NCBI GenBank assembly: GCA_013204195.1
Contig: JABMOJ010000521.1
Coordinates: forward strand, 1 to 10,171
Source: SAR86 cluster bacterium
GTDB lineage: Bacteria; Pseudomonadota; Gammaproteobacteria; Pseudomonadales; Azotimanducaceae
DNA: 10,171 bases
Direction: 5' to 3'
The translations under genes were made by a program, and so were the position numbers. Shown here one piece after another: positions 6,792 to 10,171 of this stretch. Numbering within the stretch: the first letter of the stretch is position 1; every line of letters begins with the position of its first letter. Under the pieces are notes generated by a model. It ran no database searches. It worked only from the letters and a program-made list of their open reading frames with translations, and was not told the origin of the DNA.

Positions 6792-6826
6792 TGGCTTCGT
6801 TGCCTCTATCGTGCGTCAGTGTTCAT

Positions 6827-6867
6827 CGCCTTAGCCGGAGCGTCATTCTCGGCTTCTAGTTAAGGCG
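6827..6867. other. Long imperfect inverted repeat between TonB receptor and TetR genes
   Basis: CGCCTTA (6827-6833) and TAAGGCG (6861-6867) are perfect 7-bp arms. Nested GCCGGAG/CTCGGC segments can extend the pairing with a bulge. There is no T tract on the minus strand after it, so it is not a standard intrinsic terminator. It could be an operator for the TetR gene promoter or an mRNA structure separating receptor and regulator expression. Confidence 0.35.
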
Positions 6868-6937
6868 ATATTGCTAGCGGGCTCCTAGCTCAATCTAAAA
6901 TCCAGCTCCTGCACACTGCGGTCTGGTTAACAGGGCT

Positions 6938-9238
6938 CTACATTTTCCAGCTTGCTCGCACCCCAATCGTTCGTGGTCGCAGCGTTCCAAAACGATTGAA
7001 GCTAATGACCACAGGATTGATAAAGATTATCTCATCTGAGTCCAGCAGGTTGTCGACATACAGAACCGCTCCAAATTTTTCCCGGCTCCAACCAAGACTG
7101 ATATCTACCTTCTCATAAGAGGGAGTTTTTGCGTATACCGAACTTGGCGTTCCTATTCCCGGAGTGTTGGGGAAGCTGTTTGGGTAACTGCCCACATGAT
7201 GTGCGTCAATGCGCGCGTAGAGTTCGCCCAACTGACCGAGGTTCCAGCTATGCTTCAGATATCCACCAATCTTGAATTCCGGAGACGCCAGTCTTGAATC
7301 TTGCAGAGCTCCAGAAATAAGCGCCTCATTCGCGCTAATTTCCACCACCTTTGCTTGCTGCAAACTAAAATTGATACCCATATCCATTCCATCGAATATA
7401 CGGGCCGCGATCTCGCCTTCCAAGCCTATAGATCGTGCCTTGCCAATATTACCGAGATAGGGTGCCTGATCCGATGACCGAACTAGCGGCACCTGCATGT
7501 TAGACCAGTCGATATAGTACGCTGCTAGGTTAGACTGAAGGCTTCCTTCGAGCCAGCTTGACTTGATGCCCACCTCATAATTCCACAGTGTGTCGCCATC
7601 GGCGCTTACTGGAATGATTGCTGGATCGCCAGAGTCAATTGCACTTCTGCCGCCGTTCAGGGCGACGACACCATTTGGTTGACCCCGCCGATAACCTTTA
7701 GATGCAGTTGCATATATGTTGTGGTTGCTATTCGGCTGCCAACTTAAGGACACCTTGGGTGTAACTTTGACAACGTGGCCGGTGCTGAACTCCTGAACAG
7801 TGCGTGGAATCACCGGCACGTTCTGATTACCCCCGGTGAAAATGGCAAAAAAGGCGCTTGGTGCATCGAAGCTGCCACTATTGACTCTCGAAGTATAGAC
7901 AGATTCCGCGACCCGCGCACCTACCGTCAACTTCAATGCGTTGTTGATCTGGTAGCCAATTTCGCCGAAAACCGCTATTTCCTTGTTTGTTCTTGTCTCG
8001 TCAACATTCCCTGAGGCCGACCCAGCGACTAGGTTGGTTGGTAGGCCGGTAATCCCCAGCGCATCGATGAAGGGTGTCGCGAAATACAGCACATCATGGT
8101 AGTCCATCTCTTGACGCAAGAAATAGGCTCCTGCAACCCAGTCAAACTGATCGGAACTGTTAGAAACCAGTCGTAGTTCTTGAACTGTGGAGTCCATTTC
8201 CTGTATCTCACCGAGATAAAAGGGAACCGGGGGAGCAATCCCCAATAACTCTACATCGACTTCATTAGCGGCATTTGAGAAAATAGTCGAGGACGTTAAC
8301 GCAGCCCAGCCAAGGTCATAATCGACCACCAGGTTGATCGTATTCAACTCGGTCTCGATCCTAAACGGCACATCAGTTCTAGATTTTCGAAAGCCGGTCC
8401 CGGGATCAAACAAGGGACTGTCGTCTAACTTGTTGTGATAAGAGCTGCCCGTCAGGGTTGCGCTGAGCAAGTCCGTTGGCTCCCAGCGTAATGCCGCTCT
8501 GGCACCCCAATTAGTCTGGCTATTGGAGTTTTTCTTGCCGGTGACCAAGTTGTCGACGTAGCCGTCATCATGCTTGTACGTCCCGACGAGCCGAAGTGCG
8601 AGCCGGTCCTCAGTCAGGGGTACATTGATCATCCCATTGAACCGCCGGCGATCGGAACTACCTTCTGATCTACCGAACTCACCATCTATTGCCGCCTCAT
8701 AGCTCTGTGTATCGGGTGTATTTGTTATGTAACGTACAGCGCCGGCGAGAGAGCCCGCGCCAAACAGTGTTCCTTGTGGTCCGCGCAGCACCTCGACTCT
8801 GGCCAGGTCATAGGGCGTAATATCAGGTGTAACGACTGCCAAAGTCGTTAGCGGCAAGTCATCCATAAAGATTGCAACTGAATTTTGCGAGAGAGCGCTG
8901 GTGGTCTGTGATGTCTCTATGCCACGGATGGTTAGTTTATTGATGTTGGACAAGCCTGTCGCAATCACCCCTGGCAGACTCCGGGCCAGGTCCTCATAGT
9001 TACTGATTCCCTGCTCCGCCAGATCATCACCGCTTACGGCCGTAACGCTGAAAGGGAGTGATTGAACACTTTCAGTGCGCCGGGTCGCCGAGACCACGAT
9101 TTCTTCGATTATATCTGCTCGCGGGACATCACCATTGTTGGGGGGGATGTTCTCGGCTCGGACCTGACCACCCAATGCCAAGCTCAACGCCACGATTGAA
9201 GCGCCAACTCGAAGACCTATTTTGCTTAAGTAAATCAC
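6938..9238 (-). CDS. TonB-dependent outer-membrane receptor
   Basis: A 766-residue outer-membrane active transporter that would be powered by TonB/ExbBD. Residues 1-28 are a signal peptide (IGLRVGASIVALSLALGG core, cleavage near VRA). The TonB box IIEEIVVSATRR is at about 43-54. The plug (about 56-175) contains LPFSVTAVSGDDL, NYEDLARSLPGV, the NKLTIRGIET segment, and the hallmark ARVEVLRGPQGTLFGAGSLA at about 146-165. The remainder is barrel, with YATASKGYRRGQPNG and the C-terminal strand RTIGVRASWKM. This is the sphingomonad/marine-gammaproteobacterial receptor type often found near catabolic genes; the ligand is unknown. The start is GTG, fixed by AAGGAG at 9247-9252 with eight bases of spacing. 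The last residue is Met rather than Phe. It is divergent from a serine hydrolase and followed by a double TetR regulator, so these three genes likely form one functional module. Confidence 0.93.
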   Translation of the reverse strand: MIYLSKIGLRVGASIVALSLALGGQVRAENIPPNNGDVPRADIIEEIVVSATRRTESVQSLPFSVTAVSGDDLAEQGISNYEDLARSLPGVIATGLSNINKLTIRGIETSQTTSALSQNSVAIFMDDLPLTTLAVVTPDITPYDLARVEVLRGPQGTLFGAGSLAGAVRYITNTPDTQSYEAAIDGEFGRSEGSSDRRRFNGMINVPLTEDRLALRLVGTYKHDDGYVDNLVTGKKNSNSQTNWGARAALRWEPTDLLSATLTGSSYHNKLDDSPLFDPGTGFRKSRTDVPFRIETELNTINLVVDYDLGWAALTSSTIFSNAANEVDVELLGIAPPVPFYLGEIQEMDSTVQELRLVSNSSDQFDWVAGAYFLRQEMDYHDVLYFATPFIDALGITGLPTNLVAGSASGNVDETRTNKEIAVFGEIGYQINNALKLTVGARVAESVYTSRVNSGSFDAPSAFFAIFTGGNQNVPVIPRTVQEFSTGHVVKVTPKVSLSWQPNSNHNIYATASKGYRRGQPNGVVALNGGRSAIDSGDPAIIPVSADGDTLWNYEVGIKSSWLEGSLQSNLAAYYIDWSNMQVPLVRSSDQAPYLGNIGKARSIGLEGEIAARIFDGMDMGINFSLQQAKVVEISANEALISGALQDSRLASPEFKIGGYLKHSWNLGQLGELYARIDAHHVGSYPNSFPNTPGIGTPSSVYAKTPSYEKVDISLGWSREKFGAVLYVDNLLDSDEIIFINPVVISFNRFGTLRPRTIGVRASWKM

Positions 9239-9246
9239 AACAAATT

Positions 9247-9252
9247 CTCCTT
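9247..9252 (-). promoter_or_regulatory. Strong ribosome-binding site for a GTG start
   Basis: AAGGAG on the minus strand lies eight bases before the GTG at 9236-9238. It decides the receptor start, since no in-frame ATG precedes the signal peptide and the peptide needs the residues that follow this GTG. Confidence 0.75.
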
Positions 9253-9257
9253 ATTTT

Positions 9258-9270
9258 CGTATGCGGTATG
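9258..9270. repeat. 13-bp near-repeat, copy 1 (CGTAT-NNN-GTATG)
   Basis: CGTATGCGGTATG here and CGTATAGAGTATG at 9342-9354 share CGTAT and GTATG with three different central bases. This copy lies 19 bp before the receptor GTG; the other lies about 60 bp before the hydrolase ATG. One copy near each divergent gene suggests a shared regulator site, possibly one of two bound by the double TetR protein. Seen: the repeat. Inferred: the function. Confidence 0.3.
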
Positions 9271-9275
9271 TTATT

Positions 9276-9291
9276 TACATTCAATAATGTA
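9276..9291. promoter_or_regulatory. Candidate operator: palindrome TACATT-CAAT-AATGTA
   Basis: Perfect 6-bp inverted arms with a 4-bp spacer. It directly abuts the candidate -10 element of the receptor promoter (9292-9297) and covers the expected transcription start. A repressor bound here would block the receptor promoter. The size and symmetry suit a TetR-type operator, and a double TetR gene lies in the same module. Binding is inference. Confidence 0.5.
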
Positions 9292-9320
9292 GTTATATCA
9301 GGTGTAAATATACAATTAAA
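9292..9320 (-). promoter_or_regulatory. Candidate promoter of the TonB receptor gene (extended -10)
   Basis: On the minus strand TGATATAAC forms an extended -10 (TGn plus TATAAC, plus-strand 9292-9300). TTTAAT (9315-9320) lies 17 bp upstream as a weak -35. The start of transcription would fall near 9285, inside the palindrome at 9276-9291, leaving a 5' leader of roughly 45-50 bases before the GTG. Confidence 0.45.
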
Positions 9321-9341
9321 GTGGTTTATTGTATTTATTCT

Positions 9342-9354
9342 CGTATAGAGTATG
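9342..9354. repeat. 13-bp near-repeat, copy 2, overlapping a possible hydrolase -10 box
   Basis: CGTATAGAGTATG repeats the motif at 9258-9270 in the same orientation. It contains TATAGA (9344-9349), a plausible -10 for the plus-strand hydrolase with a poor -35 (GTGGTT, 9321-9326) 17 bp upstream. Occupation of this copy would therefore interfere with the hydrolase promoter. Confidence 0.3.
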
Positions 9355-9414
9355 TATGTGCAAGAGAATATAGGCAGATACCAGACAATACCTCGCAACA
9401 ATAAGGAACTTGCT

Positions 9415-10171
9415 ATGCCAAAAAAATTCACCAAGCAGAACACTGACCAGCCTAATAACGAACCCATGCACCCAGATACTGTGACCAGTGTCACCTCGGC
9501 TGCCAGTTCACCGTTCCAATCCGTCACCGACTACCTGCAATCCTTGGTCGATCAGAAGCGCTACCCAGGTGCCAGCGTATTAATCCAGCGCGGCAATCGT
9601 GAGGTGTACTTCGCGGCGGTAGGGCAACGCGATCTCGCAACGCTTTCTCCAATACAACGGGATACAGTGTTCCGCATCTACTCCATGACAAAACCCATCA
9701 CGGCTGTGGCCATCAGTATTCTGATGGAAGATCGCAAGTTGAAACTCAGCGATCCGGTATCGAAATTTGTACCAGAATTCGAACAACTGCAGGTCTACGC
9801 AGGGCAAAGTGGCGATTCAATGCTTACCAAACCCGCTGGACCGATAAGCATCGAGGACTTGCTTACCCACACGGCGGGGCTCAGTTACAGCTTTCAGGAA
9901 AATACTCCGGTCGCAACTCTATACGCAAAAACGGCTCTGGCTGACGATGATTGGCGCTTCGACCCGGCTTATGCAGGGGGTAACGCGCTTGCTCGCACAT
10001 TAGCCAGCTTGCCACTTGTAGCGCAACCAGGCAGTCGCTGGCATTACAGCATGGCACTCGACCTGGCCGCCCTTGTAGTCCAGAAAGCAGCGGGACTTCC
10101 ATTCGATGTCTTTTTGAAGCAACGAATATTCGCTCTCCTCGAAATGACCGATACGGACTTCTGGGTTCCAC
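9415..10171 (+). CDS. Beta-lactamase-fold serine hydrolase, N-terminal part (runs off right edge)
   Basis: From the ATG at 9415 the frame stays open for 252 codons to the edge. AAGGA at 9403-9407 lies seven bases upstream. After a polar 35-residue start with no signal peptide, the beta-lactamase/class C family fold begins (DYLQSLVDQKRYPGASVLIQ, then VFRIYSMTKPITAVAISIL). The nucleophile motif SxxK is Ser90-Met-Thr-Lys93. ISIEDLLTHTAGLSYSF (144-160) is the family's second landmark. Tyr211-Ser-Met in SRWHYSMALDLAALVVQKAAG is the YxN-equivalent Tyr motif. The third, HxG/KTG-type motif lies outside. These proteins include esterases (EstB type), transacylases (LovD type) and peptidases; most are not antibiotic-resistance enzymes. 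The lack of a signal peptide points to cytoplasmic hydrolysis of an imported ester or amide. The gene is divergent from the TonB receptor across a 176-bp AT-rich regulatory gap. Confidence 0.88.
   Translation, partial: MPKKFTKQNTDQPNNEPMHPDTVTSVTSAASSPFQSVTDYLQSLVDQKRYPGASVLIQRGNREVYFAAVGQRDLATLSPIQRDTVFRIYSMTKPITAVAISILMEDRKLKLSDPVSKFVPEFEQLQVYAGQSGDSMLTKPAGPISIEDLLTHTAGLSYSFQENTPVATLYAKTALADDDWRFDPAYAGGNALARTLASLPLVAQPGSRWHYSMALDLAALVVQKAAGLPFDVFLKQRIFALLEMTDTDFWVP

Noticed and set aside
9129..9527. 132-codon minus-strand frame across the divergent promoter gap
   Set aside because: It overlaps the receptor signal peptide in another frame, crosses the AT-rich regulatory region and overlaps the hydrolase start. 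Both real genes there have proper ribosome-binding sites.
9881..10171. Minus-strand frame at the right edge
   Set aside because: It is antisense to the beta-lactamase-fold hydrolase, whose SxxK and Tyr motifs are clear.
9415..10171. Antibiotic-resistance beta-lactamase
   Set aside because: It has the SxxK fold motif but no signal peptide and has the EstB/LovD-like arrangement. The third active-site motif is outside the window, so resistance cannot be claimed.
1..10171. CRISPR array, tRNA or rRNA genes, phage or known defence systems
   Set aside because: No regularly spaced repeats, cloverleaf sequences, ribosomal RNA segments or defence-type domains were seen on either strand.

Overview
The window looks like a chromosomal accessory or nutrient-uptake region of a Gram-negative proteobacterium. 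Two large TonB-dependent outer-membrane receptors, signal peptides and proteobacterial-type TetR regulators support this. The moderate GC and gene mix fit a marine or environmental gammaproteobacterium; a sphingomonad-like alphaproteobacterium is possible. The taxon is inferred from family resemblance, not from a marker gene. All genes but one are on the minus strand; the exception is a serine hydrolase at the right edge.

Layout from left to right. (1) Positions 1-2783 hold a likely two-gene operon: a TonB receptor of the Xanthomonas/Caulobacter type (285-2783) followed, 58 bp downstream, by a secreted tyrosine-phosphatase-family enzyme that runs off the left edge. The pair suggests uptake of a phosphorylated or oligomeric substrate plus periplasmic dephosphorylation. 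A 7-bp direct repeat with an 11-bp period lies upstream, a spacing typical of PhoB/OmpR-type sites. (2) Positions 2959-4134 are a scarred segment. It contains a 30-codon C-terminal remnant of a sulfotransferase, an intact isochorismatase-like cysteine hydrolase, and a second, diverged sulfotransferase that keeps only its C-terminal half. (3) Positions 4135-5560 hold a decayed IS91-family (HUH, rolling-circle) insertion sequence. Its transposase has at least two frameshifts and a lost N-terminus. It abuts the broken sulfotransferase on one side and the end of a TetR gene on the other. (4) Positions 5571-10171 hold a coherent module: a 406-residue regulator made of two tandem TetR units, a second TonB receptor, and a divergently transcribed beta-lactamase-fold serine hydrolase cut by the right edge. 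The AT-rich gap between receptor and hydrolase (9239-9414) carries an extended -10 promoter with a perfect 6-bp-arm palindrome just downstream of it, plus a repeated 13-bp motif. These are good operator candidates for the double TetR protein.

Working model (inference): the right-hand module is a TetR-controlled uptake-and-hydrolysis locus for an unknown ligand, and the left-hand operon is a second uptake system. The middle is a recombination scar where IS91 activity and loss of duplicated genes destroyed two sulfotransferases. I see no CRISPR array, tRNA, rRNA, phage module or recognisable defence system. The least ordinary items are the tandem-TetR regulator with its candidate operator, and the isochorismatase gene bracketed by two sulfotransferase relics.
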